Below, in pieces: positions 15,041 to 22,347 of a stretch of 24,280 nt of DNA. The DNA lies in the NCBI GenBank assembly GCA_964547995.1, contig CAZJRB010000113.1, forward strand, positions 1 to 24,280, in the 5' to 3' direction. Every line of letters begins with the position of its first letter. Within the stretch, counting starts at the first letter, position 1. The position numbers and the translations under genes are program-made. Origin of the DNA: CAZJRB01 sp964547995 (lineage in GTDB: Bacteria; Planctomycetota; Planctomycetia; Pirellulales; Thermoguttaceae). Below the pieces are notes generated by a model. The model saw only the letters and a program-made list of their open reading frames with translations, did not search any database and had not been told where the DNA came from.

Positions 15041-15556
15041 TCACATTGCCCGATCAAATTCGTCTCGGTATCTGGCAACACCAGACACGCCGGTCACGGC
15101 GGTGGGGGCCAGAACCAACACCATGAATGCTTCATCAGGCACTCCGTCCCACTGACAGGAGAGACCATGCCTGGAGGCCGGAACAAATCCGAACCGGGGA
15201 TAGTACTCCGCGTGACCGACGACGATGACAAACTGACATGCCCGTTCCCGCATCGCGTCAATTCCCGCCTGCACCAACAGAGAACCGATGCCTTGGCGTT
15301 GACGCTCCGGCAGCACCGCCATGGGCGCAAGCCCCATGCCCTGGACGGCTCCACTCCCGCCCGAAACACGGACAGGGGTGAAGAAGATGTGGCCCAGAAC
15401 CGTGTCATCTTCCACTGCGACAAGAGACACCGCATCCGGACATGCGCTACGGAGCGTATCAACGATGCTCGCTTCCGCTGTGTCACCAAAGGCGGCCTCA
15501 TTGATGGCGCGCACCGCACCGATGTCCTCGGGCTGCTCTGGTCGTATAGTTATCAT
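15041..15556 (-). CDS. GNAT family N-acetyltransferase
   Basis: A 171-residue acetyl-CoA-dependent N-acetyltransferase of the YhbS-like type. It begins ITIRPEQPEDIGAVRAINEAAF (2-23), and the acetyl-CoA-binding motif A is MAVLPERQRQGIGSLLVQAGID (78-99, with the RQRQGIG loop), followed by the FVIVVGHAEYYPRFGF segment (about 109-124). The substrate is unknown; GNATs are common cassette cargo and may detoxify amines or drugs. AGGAAGGA precedes the ATG and the 5' half-site GTTCGGC (minus strand) ends just 12 nt upstream. It is the first cassette of the array. Confidence 0.93.
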   Translation of the reverse strand: MITIRPEQPEDIGAVRAINEAAFGDTAEASIVDTLRSACPDAVSLVAVEDDTVLGHIFFTPVRVSGGSGAVQGMGLAPMAVLPERQRQGIGSLLVQAGIDAMRERACQFVIVVGHAEYYPRFGFVPASRHGLSCQWDGVPDEAFMVLVLAPTAVTGVSGVARYRDEFDRAM

Positions 15557-15568
15557 GTCCTTCCTAGA

Positions 15569-15575
15569 GCCGAAC
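15569..15575 (-). other. Cassette 5' half-site upstream of the GNAT gene
   Basis: GCCGAAC on the plus strand (GTTCGGC on the coding strand), 12 nt before the GNAT start. It is the reverse complement of the GNAT cassette's own 3' core GCCGAAC. The sequence to its right (15576-15789) shows only an 8-bp hairpin (ATAGGTAG/CTGCCTAT) and no matching opposite core, so this may be a relict attI or a broken attC. No gene is seen there. Confidence 0.7.
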
Positions 15576-15789
15576 TTGTTTATAGGTAGTTTCTGCCTAT
15601 CACCTGTAGACCGCCGATTTGCGGCCTAATGCGCAGGCGGGCGATTGCCGTAAGTTGAATTGTGGCTGGTGGTTATTGCGTTGTCAAGCCGGTTTCGGCG
15701 TGATAGGCCGTTTCTATCTAGCGCTCATTGAGCCGGCGGGCCAGGGCGTCGGCGGGGCTGCGGACCCCCGGCCGCCGCGATTTGGGAGG

Positions 15790-17097
15790 TCAGCGGCCGC
15801 CGGGCGGCTTGCCCTTCGCCATATCGACAAACAGCAACCGCGGCGGCTGCCGAAGGATAGTGAACCACAATGCGATTGCGGCGACAAGCACCACGAGACT
15901 GATGTTCTGCGAAATGGTCAACCCCGTCCCCAGGAAACCGGTCTCATCGGTGCGGATGATCTCCAGGAGAAAACGGCCGATCGCGTAGAGTGTCAGCATC
16001 AGCGCAATCAGCTCCCCGTCGCGGCGATGGAACGGGTCGTAGGCCAGCAGCAGCAGGCAGATCAACAGCGCGTTGATCGAGCTATAGAGCTGCGTCGGAT
16101 GCACTGGAAGGCTTCGCGGCCGGACGACCGGTGGCGGCAAAGTGATCGAGCGCCCGTCGGCAAGCTCAATCGGAACCGGCTTCTCCTTATCATAAAAGTA
16201 CAATAGCGCCCGATGGGCATCGTCGGCCGTGGTTGTTCCGCAGCCGACGATGTCGGCCAGTTGATCGCCCGGCTGCAACCCCGCTTCCTCTGCCGGCGAA
16301 CCGGGGACCACCGACCGCACTTCAGGGACAGCGCCGGGATCGGCGGGAATCGCAAAGCCGTACAACTGCCCCCGCATGATCTGGCTCTGATACGCGGGGG
16401 CCTCCGGCGGAAACGTCACGGCCCAGGCAAGGTTGCACGGCCCGCCGAAGCAGCAGCCGTTCAACAGGCACCCGATCCGCCCGATCGCCAGCCCGAGCAT
16501 GATCGACGGCGCCACCAGGTCGCAAAGGGCCAGCAGCGGGAGGCGATGCTTTCTGACGAACAGGATCAACCCCAGCGTGGCCCCAAAGAGCGAGCCGTAG
16601 ACGACCAGCCCGCCCTCGGTGACGTTGATCATCGCGCCGAGCAACGGTCCCAGGCCGCCGTTTTCGGGGTCTTTATAGATCGGCCAATAATCCTTCGACC
16701 AGTATTCGACGACGTAGAACAACCTTGCGACGATGATGCCCGGCACGAAAACCCAGATGGCCAACGAGAAGATCATCTCGGGATCGAGCCCGAGCCGTTT
16801 TGCCCGCCACGCGGCCAGGCCGGTCGCTGCCAGGACCGCCAGGAGCATCATCGCGCCGTAGCCGCGGATGGGAAGCCCGCCCTCCTTCTCCAACAGCGGC
16901 AGCAGCCAGACAATCACCACCGCCACGACGACCAGGATCGGCACATAGCCCCACGTATCGGCGTTGAAACCCTGCTTTCGCACCAGCCACACCATGATGA
17001 CCAGGCTTACCAGCACCCAAACGCCCAGCAGCAGACCGAAGCCGAAGACCGGAATGCCGAATAGCGTCGGGGGAATCGAGAAGAGCGTTTGGCACAT
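15790..17097 (-). CDS. lgt: Prolipoprotein diacylglyceryl transferase with inserted PDZ domain
   Basis: A 435-residue inner-membrane protein; Lgt adds diacylglycerol to the lipobox cysteine of prolipoproteins. Ordinary Lgt is about 260-290 residues. The core shows the EGGLVVYGSLFG segment (161-172), the catalytic-loop region GLAIGRIGCLLNGCCFGGP (202-220) containing the conserved Arg of GRIGC, VHPTQLYSS (332-340) and the end GRFLLEIIRTDE (374-385) with the second conserved Arg. Two extra features: an N-terminal extension with added membrane helices (about 1-70), and a PDZ-like insertion (about 256-325: VRSVVPGSPAEEAGLQPGD, then ELADGRSI) placed between the cysteine-rich loop and HPTQLY. The histidine of the E. 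coli HGG motif is Tyr here, a variant known in other Lgts. panC is upstream on the same strand. Confidence 0.85.
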   Translation of the reverse strand: MCQTLFSIPPTLFGIPVFGFGLLLGVWVLVSLVIMVWLVRKQGFNADTWGYVPILVVVAVVIVWLLPLLEKEGGLPIRGYGAMMLLAVLAATGLAAWRAKRLGLDPEMIFSLAIWVFVPGIIVARLFYVVEYWSKDYWPIYKDPENGGLGPLLGAMINVTEGGLVVYGSLFGATLGLILFVRKHRLPLLALCDLVAPSIMLGLAIGRIGCLLNGCCFGGPCNLAWAVTFPPEAPAYQSQIMRGQLYGFAIPADPGAVPEVRSVVPGSPAEEAGLQPGDQLADIVGCGTTTADDAHRALLYFYDKEKPVPIELADGRSITLPPPVVRPRSLPVHPTQLYSSINALLICLLLLAYDPFHRRDGELIALMLTLYAIGRFLLEIIRTDETGFLGTGLTISQNISLVVLVAAIALWFTILRQPPRLLFVDMAKGKPPGGR

Positions 17098-17103
17098 GGA
17101 GGA

Positions 17104-17128
17104 ATTAGGGGTTGGGGGCTAGGGGCCA
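17104..17128. repeat. TAGGGGTTGGGGGC low-complexity repeat, family F copy 2
   Basis: A G-rich run (TTAGGGGTTGGGGGCTAGGGG), reverse-complement relative of the run at 12981-13008. It lies just upstream of the lgt start. Confidence 0.7.
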
Positions 17129-17140
17129 TGCTTTGTTCTG

Positions 17141-17264
17141 GTTCCCATGCTCCGCATGGGAGCCCAACGTCCGGGGCGCTCTGCCACCCCGGGGCCGCAG
17201 TCCGCTCCCATGCAGAGCATGGGAACGGGGTAACGAGGTAAAGCCCCGGCACTGCGTGCCGGGG
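17141..17264. repeat. Inverted repeat and family E hairpin between panC and lgt
   Basis: Arms 17141-17163 and 17204-17226 (GTTCCCATGCTCnGCATGG pattern, 23 bp, one mismatch). Each arm contains a smaller palindrome. Next, at 17244-17264, is a hairpin CCCCGGCAC/GTGCCGGGG with a 3-nt loop, nearly identical to the one at 8145-8165. It could end the panC transcript or set apart the panC-lgt pair. Confidence 0.85.
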
Positions 17265-17281
17265 TTCGGCGCGACCATGCG

Positions 17282-18148
17282 CTATTCCTCCGGCTCCAAA
17301 ATACAGTTGTCAATCAGCCGCGTTTCCTCAATTTTCACGGCCAAGGCGGCCAACGTCGGACCGGCGATCTGATCGACCGGCTCGAGCGTGCCGGGATCGA
17401 CCAGGGCGATGTAGTCGATCCGGGCGTCGCCGGCCGTGAGTATCACTTCCTCCATCCGCTTCGCGATTTCAGCAGCGTCGCGTTCTCCCCGGGCAAGCAA
17501 CTCCCGGGCGAGTTCGAGACTCTTAAAGAGCACCAACGCCCGCTGCCGCGCGTCGGGGCTGAGGTACGCGTTGCGGGAACTCATCGCCAGACCGTCCGGC
17601 TCGCGGACGACCGGGCATACCCGTAGTGCGATCGGAACGTCGAGGTCTTCGACCATGCGGCGAATCACCGCCGCCTGCTGGTAGTCCTTCTGCCCGAAGT
17701 AGGCGACGTCGGCCCCGACCATGTTGAACAGTTTCAGGACGATGGTGGCCACGCCGCGAAAATGCCCCGGCCGGCACTTGCCCTCGAGCGGTTCGGCGAC
17801 CGAGCCGACGGCAACCCAGGTGGCGTGCTTCCGGCCGTAGACATCTTCTTCGGCGGGAGCAAAGACGAGTTCCGCCCCACACGCGGCCAGGGCATCGAGA
17901 TCGGCTTCGAGCGTGCGCGGGTACTTTTCGAGGTCTTCACCCGGGGAGAACTGGCTCGGGTTGACGAAGATCGTCACCACCGTGAAATCGCACTCGCTCT
18001 TGGACGCCCGGACGAGGCTGAGGTGCCCCTCGTGCAGCGCCCCCATGGTCGGGACCAGCCCGATCGTTTTCCCTTCTCGGCGCACCGCGTCAAGCGTTTC
18101 GCGGAGTTCGGCGACGGTGTGAACGAGTTGGGGGAGGTTGGCAGTCAT
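17282..18148 (-). CDS. panC: Pantothenate synthetase (pantoate-beta-alanine ligase)
   Basis: A 288-residue cytoplasmic enzyme that joins pantoate to beta-alanine with ATP, the last step to pantothenate, the precursor of coenzyme A. The class I nucleotidyltransferase HIGH-type motif is in VPTMGALHEGHLSLVRAS (32-49). Other family marks are IFVNPSQF, the ATP/pantoate segment YFGQKDYQQ and the KMSKS-like LAMSSRNAYLS. Length is typical. No Shine-Dalgarno is obvious before the ATG. panB and panD are not in the window. The next gene downstream on the same strand is lgt, separated by an inverted repeat, so they may be transcribed apart. Confidence 0.96.
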   Translation of the reverse strand: MTANLPQLVHTVAELRETLDAVRREGKTIGLVPTMGALHEGHLSLVRASKSECDFTVVTIFVNPSQFSPGEDLEKYPRTLEADLDALAACGAELVFAPAEEDVYGRKHATWVAVGSVAEPLEGKCRPGHFRGVATIVLKLFNMVGADVAYFGQKDYQQAAVIRRMVEDLDVPIALRVCPVVREPDGLAMSSRNAYLSPDARQRALVLFKSLELARELLARGERDAAEIAKRMEEVILTAGDARIDYIALVDPGTLEPVDQIAGPTLAALAVKIEETRLIDNCILEPEE

Positions 18149-18465
18149 ACTGCAATTGCCTTGGCTACCGTGCCATCGAAGCTAGGCTTTGTCGGAAAAC
18201 CCGTACGATGGCCTTCCAAGGCCGTCGGGAAGCCGGATTTCTTCGATGGCGTCGGCCTTGGAAGGCCATCGTACAACGCATCCGGATGTCTTTTCCGACA
18301 AAGCCCAGTACGGAGTTTAGCTTGTCCGAGAGCCGCCCGGCAAGGGCTCTTTCCCCCGCTGTGGAGTTATGTGAACCATCATTTCTCCCTCCTGCGGTCG
18401 TTGCCGTGTTTGGAACCTGGACTACAATGGATTTGTTACCTCTTTCCACATCAAGGAGCCCGCTG
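18149..18465. other. Divergent panC-sppA gap with family B repeat
   Basis: About 317 bp. Family B copy 2 fills 18185-18305. The remainder carries the sppA ribosome site AAGGAG (7 nt before the ATG at 18466). No other gene is supported. Confidence 0.7.
18185..18305. repeat. Family B inverted repeat, copy 2
   Basis: Perfect 22-bp inner arms at 18203-18224 and 18253-18274 (GTACGATGGCCTTCCAAGG pattern) match copy 1 at 5876. Perfect 15-bp outer arms GGCTTTGTCGGAAAA (18185-18199) and its complement (18291-18305) are not shared with copy 1. Between them is the palindrome CATCCGGATG. Confidence 0.9.
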
Positions 18466-19536
18466 ATGGAACCTCAACCACCGCAGCCGCAACCGGAGCC
18501 CCCCATGGCAACGGCAGTCCCGGAGCGCCCGGCTCCGCCCACGAGACGGCGGGGGCGGCCGATCTTTCTCCTGTTCTTCTTTTTCGTGTTCATGTGCTTG
18601 TGCGGGTCGCTGTTGTTCAACCTGATCTTTATCGCCGGCAACCTCGTCTCGCTCGACGCCGGCAAGGTCCAGGAGGAACACTTCTCCCACGAGCGGACCA
18701 GCAGCAACAAGGTAGCCGTCATCACGCTCGAAGGCACCATCATCTCCGGCGAGGGGTTCATCAAGAAGCAGATCGATCAGGCCAAAAAGGACGAGAACGT
18801 CAAGGCCATCGTGCTGCGCGTCAATTCGCCCGGCGGGACCGTCACCGGAAGCGACTACATCTACCACCACCTTCAGAAGTTGGCCGAGGAACGGGAAATC
18901 CCGATCGTCGTCAGCATGGGAGGCGTTGCCGCCAGCGGAGGGTACTACGTCTCGATGGCCTGCGGCAACAAGAACGAAGACGTCATCTTCGCCGAGCCGA
19001 CCACCTGGACCGGCTCGATCGGCGTGAGGGTCTCGCTGCTCGATATCTCGAAACTCTTGAAGAAGTACGACGTCGAGAGCGAGACGATCGCCAGCCACAG
19101 GCTGAAGACGATGGGAAGCATGCTCACCCCCATAACGGACGAAGAGCGCGAAATCTGGCGGGGGCTGATCGACGAGGTCTTCGACCGGTTCAAGGATGTT
19201 GTCAAGAGCGGACGCGCCAAGTTCAACGAGGACCCCGAGGCGCTCAACGAGCTGGCCACCGGGCAGGTCTTCACCGCCAAACAGGCCAAGGAGAACGGGC
19301 TGATCGACGAAATCGGTTTTATCGAAAAGGCGATTGACCGGGCAATCGAACTGGCCAACCTCGACGAGGGCGACGTCCACGTCGTCCGCTACAAGCGGGA
19401 GCCCACCCTGGCCGACGTGCTGATCGGCGTCCGGGCCGAGAAGCCCGGATTTGATATCGAGACCCTGTTGGATCTGAACACGCCCCGGGCGTACTACCTT
19501 TTTACCCGGTCGCCGGCGTTGCTGAAGAGTCCGTGA
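18466..19536 (+). CDS. sppA: Signal peptide peptidase SppA (S49 family)
   Basis: A 356-residue membrane-anchored serine protease that degrades cleaved signal peptides. The N-terminus is a Pro-rich cytoplasmic stretch, then one membrane helix (about 33-60, rich in Phe). The S49 domain holds VNSPGGTVTGSD (119-130) and the nucleophile motif MGGVAASGGYYV (151-162, Ser157); the general-base lysine candidate is K214 in HRLKTMGSML. The spacing of Ser to Lys (57) is close to that of short SppA proteins such as that of Bacillus subtilis. AAGGAG is 7 nt before the ATG at 18466. An open frame continues upstream through the repeat to 18208 but is not used. It is convergent with the anti-sigma-like gene; the family A repeat lies between them. 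Confidence 0.94.
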   Translation: MEPQPPQPQPEPPMATAVPERPAPPTRRRGRPIFLLFFFFVFMCLCGSLLFNLIFIAGNLVSLDAGKVQEEHFSHERTSSNKVAVITLEGTIISGEGFIKKQIDQAKKDENVKAIVLRVNSPGGTVTGSDYIYHHLQKLAEEREIPIVVSMGGVAASGGYYVSMACGNKNEDVIFAEPTTWTGSIGVRVSLLDISKLLKKYDVESETIASHRLKTMGSMLTPITDEEREIWRGLIDEVFDRFKDVVKSGRAKFNEDPEALNELATGQVFTAKQAKENGLIDEIGFIEKAIDRAIELANLDEGDVHVVRYKREPTLADVLIGVRAEKPGFDIETLLDLNTPRAYYLFTRSPALLKSP

Positions 19537-19559
19537 TCCGGCGCCGCTGGAGAATCGGT

Positions 19560-19644
19560 ATAAAGCCGCGACCAACGGTCGCGCCTTGCGCCGCCAAAAG
19601 CCGTTCCCATCGTTGCTCGGCGCGACCAACGGTCGCGGCTTTAT
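19560..19644. repeat. Family A inverted repeat, copy 2, between convergent genes
   Basis: Arms 19560-19585 and 19619-19644, pattern ATAAAGCCGCGACC-AAC-GGTCGCGCC. The outer parts are complementary; the central AAC is in the same orientation in both arms, so the full stem has a 3-bp internal mismatch while each arm keeps its own hairpin. The TTAT at the right tip supplies the stop codon (19641-19643) of the anti-sigma-like gene. Confidence 0.9.
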
Positions 19645-21326
19645 GGTCTTTTCGGCTCGCGCGGCGGCGGGAAATCGCGGTGTAGTTCGCGGCCGAATTC
19701 GGGGCGCACCTCCTCGTCGGTCTTCGGGCGGCCCTGCTCGAACGGCTGCGGCACGCGCTTGCCTTCCGGTGGGTGATCCAAGGGGAAGGGTTGGCCGCGC
19801 AGCTTCTGCGGATTGTGAAAACCGGGATCGCGGTACGGACGGTGGCCGAACGGCCGCTTCCCGCCGGGACCCGGACGAACGACCGGCGCTTCGTCGGGCG
19901 GGCGACCCATACTCCCGGAGCGCGGAGCGACCGAGCCAATCACTTTGATCATTCGCGCGAAGTAGAGGCCCCGCAATTTCTCCGTTTTCTTCTCCGGCGG
20001 CGCGTATCGCAACTGATCGCGCTCCTGAGGAGTCAATTTCCGTTCGAATAGAGCCAACTCCCGGTCGTCGACTTGCACGAGGACCGATTCCAGGAATTGC
20101 CGGCCGGCTATCCTCTTGCGGGCGGCCAACAACCAATTCCTAAGGATGAGAATCCGTTCCGGCGCCGATTTGGACGCCAACTGCGCCTGGGTCTTCTTGG
20201 AAAGGTGGCCCCGCAATTCGTCGAGGACTTTCGGGTTCAGTTTCCCGTCCTGATTGAGCTTCTGCAAATGGAGAAACGTCAAGAAGGCCACGACGCGCTC
20301 CTTCATGGTCTCAGTCATGCCGGCGAAGTGATGCTGCAGCTCGGGATGCATCTGCAAAATGTGTTCCTTGTTTCTGCTCGCGTACACGCGCGCCCAGTGC
20401 ATCATCCCTATCCAGTCCTCGAAATTGGGAACCATAGGTTTGGGGCCCGCGAATTCCCCCGACGGGGGCGCCTTTCCGGCCAGCAGCTCCTCGATCTTCC
20501 CGATACGCTGTTCGGATGTCTCTGCCGTCTTCAGCACCCCGGTCCGTTCATGCGCCGGAAGCGCCGCGAGCCACCGGTGATAGCATTGCGAGACTCCGCG
20601 CAGACCGGGATCGGCCTCGAGTTGTTCGTGTAGTTTGCGGACCTGCTCTTTCTCCTCAGCGGGGAGTGCCTGAAACTGTGTCAGCGCGTTTGCCAGGCGG
20701 ATCTTCTCCTCCAACGGCATGCCCTGTACGAGTTTCTTTCTCCGGGCCCGTGTCATCCGGTCGATCGGCTCGTCCTCTTCGTCGGGCGGATCGGGCGAAT
20801 CGGCGGCCGCCTGCCCGGCGTCCTTGACGAACAATCCTTGCTCTTGCAGCCGTTTCAGGAATTCGTGGTCTGCCCAATAGCAATCCGTTCCGTCCTTGTA
20901 GCAATAGTCTTCGAGATTCATGAGGACGGGCAGGTCGCGGAGCAGTTCCTTATTCGGGTCGGGCAGCAGCAATCCGACGGTCAGAACTCCGGCGAGCGCG
21001 GCGGCCGCGAAGCTCGCGGCGACGGCGGCCCACCGGCGGCGGCCCAGGCGGGGTATCGCGCCTTGCGACTTTTCCGCGTCCTCCCGCGCAGCCACCGCCA
21101 CCATCTCCATCGTGCTCTGCGCAAACTGGGTTGCAAGCGGCGGCGTCTCCAACCGGTCGAGCATCCCCCAAGCGCGTTCGAGCCGCTGCAACCGCGCTCG
21201 AAGCGCAGGCTCCCGCGAGAGCCGCTCCTCGATCCGGCGGCTCCCTTCGGCATCCAGCTCGCCGTCGAGGTAGGCAACCAGTTGTTCGTCGATCAGACCT
21301 TCGTTACCGGCAGGCTCGTTCGGCAT
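19641..21326 (-). CDS. Anti-sigma-like membrane protein with large extracytoplasmic region
   Basis: A 561-residue single-span membrane protein. The N-terminal about 60 residues (LVAYLDGELDAEGSRRIEERLS) have the helical form of anti-sigma factor domains of the ZAS type, but the zinc-binding HxxxCxxC is absent. One membrane helix (99-121) follows. The remaining 440 residues contain charged helical stretches (MPLEEKIRLANALTQFQALP, EKEQVRKLHEQLEADP), with a Pro/Arg-rich, probably disordered end (about 490-561). It lies 40 nt downstream of the ECF sigma gene, so the pair probably works as sigma factor and membrane-held inhibitor. The ribosome site is within a tandem repeat (AGGAG 9 nt before ATG). 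The family call is inference from position and layout. Confidence 0.8.
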   Translation of the reverse strand: MPNEPAGNEGLIDEQLVAYLDGELDAEGSRRIEERLSREPALRARLQRLERAWGMLDRLETPPLATQFAQSTMEMVAVAAREDAEKSQGAIPRLGRRRWAAVAASFAAAALAGVLTVGLLLPDPNKELLRDLPVLMNLEDYCYKDGTDCYWADHEFLKRLQEQGLFVKDAGQAAADSPDPPDEEDEPIDRMTRARRKKLVQGMPLEEKIRLANALTQFQALPAEEKEQVRKLHEQLEADPGLRGVSQCYHRWLAALPAHERTGVLKTAETSEQRIGKIEELLAGKAPPSGEFAGPKPMVPNFEDWIGMMHWARVYASRNKEHILQMHPELQHHFAGMTETMKERVVAFLTFLHLQKLNQDGKLNPKVLDELRGHLSKKTQAQLASKSAPERILILRNWLLAARKRIAGRQFLESVLVQVDDRELALFERKLTPQERDQLRYAPPEKKTEKLRGLYFARMIKVIGSVAPRSGSMGRPPDEAPVVRPGPGGKRPFGHRPYRDPGFHNPQKLRGQPFPLDHPPEGKRVPQPFEQGRPKTDEEVRPEFGRELHRDFPPPREPKRP

Positions 21327-21333
21327 TCTCCCA

Positions 21334-21365
21334 TTCTCCTGCTCCCCTGTTCTCCTGCTCCCCTG
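21334..21365. repeat. 16-bp tandem repeat carrying Shine-Dalgarno sequences
   Basis: Two perfect copies of TTCTCCTGCTCCCCTG (minus strand CAGGGGAGCAGGAGAA) fill the sigma/anti-sigma gap. Each unit holds GGGGAG and AGGAG, so several ribosome binding sites stand before the 21326 start. Confidence 0.85.
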
Positions 21366-21366
21366 C

Positions 21367-22050
21367 TCATAATGATCCCCCCTCCGCCGGCCGCTCGCCG
21401 TATTGAAAGTACGGCTCGAGCACCTCGCGGAGGTTTCCGCGGGCGCGCGACAACAGCGACTTGATGGCTTGGGGCGTTAATTTCATAGTCTCGGCGATGT
21501 CGGCGTAACTCATTCCTTCAAACTTACTCAGCAACACGGCCATCCGCTGTCGCTCGTTCAGTGCCCCGACGGCCATGCGCACCACGTCGCGCATTTCGGC
21601 CTTGTCGAGTTGTCGTGCGGGCATCTGGCCGCTGCTCGCCTGCAACAGGGCGCTCAGCGGGTTTGCCCCGAGCGGCCCGCTCTCCCGGCCCACCAGGTTG
21701 ACCTCCGGGCGGCGCGACCGCTTGCGCAGCGCATTGGCCGCCACGTTATGGGCGATTGTAAACAGCCAGGTGGAAAATTTCGCCCCCGGTTCATATCGTT
21801 TTCGCGCCCGGTAGACGCGCAGGAACACGTCCTGCGCAAGGTCCTCGGCTTGATCGTGGTTGCCGATCAGGTGGCCCAGCACCATCACCAGCCGCTCCTG
21901 ATAGCGCAGCACCAGCTCCTCGAAGGCCGCCGCGTCGTCGTCGCGGACCTTCAGCATCAACCGCACATCCGGGTCGGATAATGTGTATTGCCGGGCAGAC
22001 GATTCCGAAACAACCAAGGCAATTCCCCACCGCTGGAGAAAATCAAACAC
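21367..22050 (-). CDS. ECF-type RNA polymerase sigma factor
   Basis: A 227-residue extracytoplasmic-function sigma factor. Region 2 is FEELVLRYQERLVMVLGHLI through DQAEDLAQDVFLRVY and the STWLFTIAHNVAANALRKRSRR end (about 43-115); region 4 is LNERQRMAVLLSKFEGMSYADIAETM and the helix-turn-helix AIKSLLSRARGNLREVL (about 162-214). Such factors redirect RNA polymerase to stress or envelope genes. The GTG at 22050 is the longest start; a TTG at 22017 with GGGGA about 6 nt upstream is an alternative and gives a start closer to family length. The downstream anti-sigma-like protein is its probable regulator. Upstream is the VWA protein gene on the same strand across a repeat-bearing gap. Confidence 0.93.
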   Translation of the reverse strand: MFDFLQRWGIALVVSESSARQYTLSDPDVRLMLKVRDDDAAAFEELVLRYQERLVMVLGHLIGNHDQAEDLAQDVFLRVYRARKRYEPGAKFSTWLFTIAHNVAANALRKRSRRPEVNLVGRESGPLGANPLSALLQASSGQMPARQLDKAEMRDVVRMAVGALNERQRMAVLLSKFEGMSYADIAETMKLTPQAIKSLLSRARGNLREVLEPYFQYGERPAEGGSL

Positions 22051-22204
22051 TTCCCGGGGAAACCCGAGTTTGTCCTGTTAAGTCTAGCCCAATTTGTCGT
22101 ATTTGAACACCCTCCAGACATACGTTTTTCCAGTGACCCGCCCCATGAAACACCACCGACGGAATAAAGTTTCGCGAGAAAGCCGAATTTTTCGGCAGGG
22201 GAGG

Positions 22205-22312
22205 TTGTAGGGTGGGACCAGCAGCCCTTGGGCCGCGCCGGCCCACCAGATTTACCGCGTTTTTCTCGCATTGGTGGGCCGGCGTCGCTTCGCTCCTTGT
22301 CCCACCCTACAA
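22205..22312. repeat. Family C inverted repeat, copy 2
   Basis: Stems TTGTAGGGTGGGAC (22205-22218) with 22299-22312, and CGCCGGCCCACCA (22236-22248) with 22272-22284. Both stems match the inner stems of the copy at 6116-6288. It lies in the 297-bp gap between the VWA gene and the sigma factor. Confidence 0.9.
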
Positions 22313-22347
22313 GAAATCACAGCCTCGGAGCGTGCCTGCAACTTTCC

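Larger units (their letters stand above)
13020..15575 (-). mobile_element. Integron gene-cassette array without integrase (CALIN), three cassettes
   Basis: Three genes on one strand are separated by attC-like sites. The 5' core half-site of each cassette is the reverse complement of its own 3' half-site: GTTCGGC/GCCGAAC for the GNAT cassette, GTTCGGT/ACCGAAC for the sulfatase cassette and GTTATGT/ACATAAC for the SUKH-4-like cassette. Start codons lie within about 13-25 nt of each 5' half-site, as is usual for cassettes. Base composition is visibly poorer in GC than in the flanks. No integron integrase is present in the window. The left end is truncated: the third attC lacks one arm. Confidence 0.8.

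Noticed and set aside
15576..15789. Integron integrase or intact attI beside the array
   Set aside because: No open frame of integrase length is present and the region shows only a short hairpin; lgt follows directly.
18451..20136. 561-residue open frame on the minus strand opposite sppA
   Set aside because: Antisense to an intact SppA with catalytic motifs, and it crosses the family A repeat.
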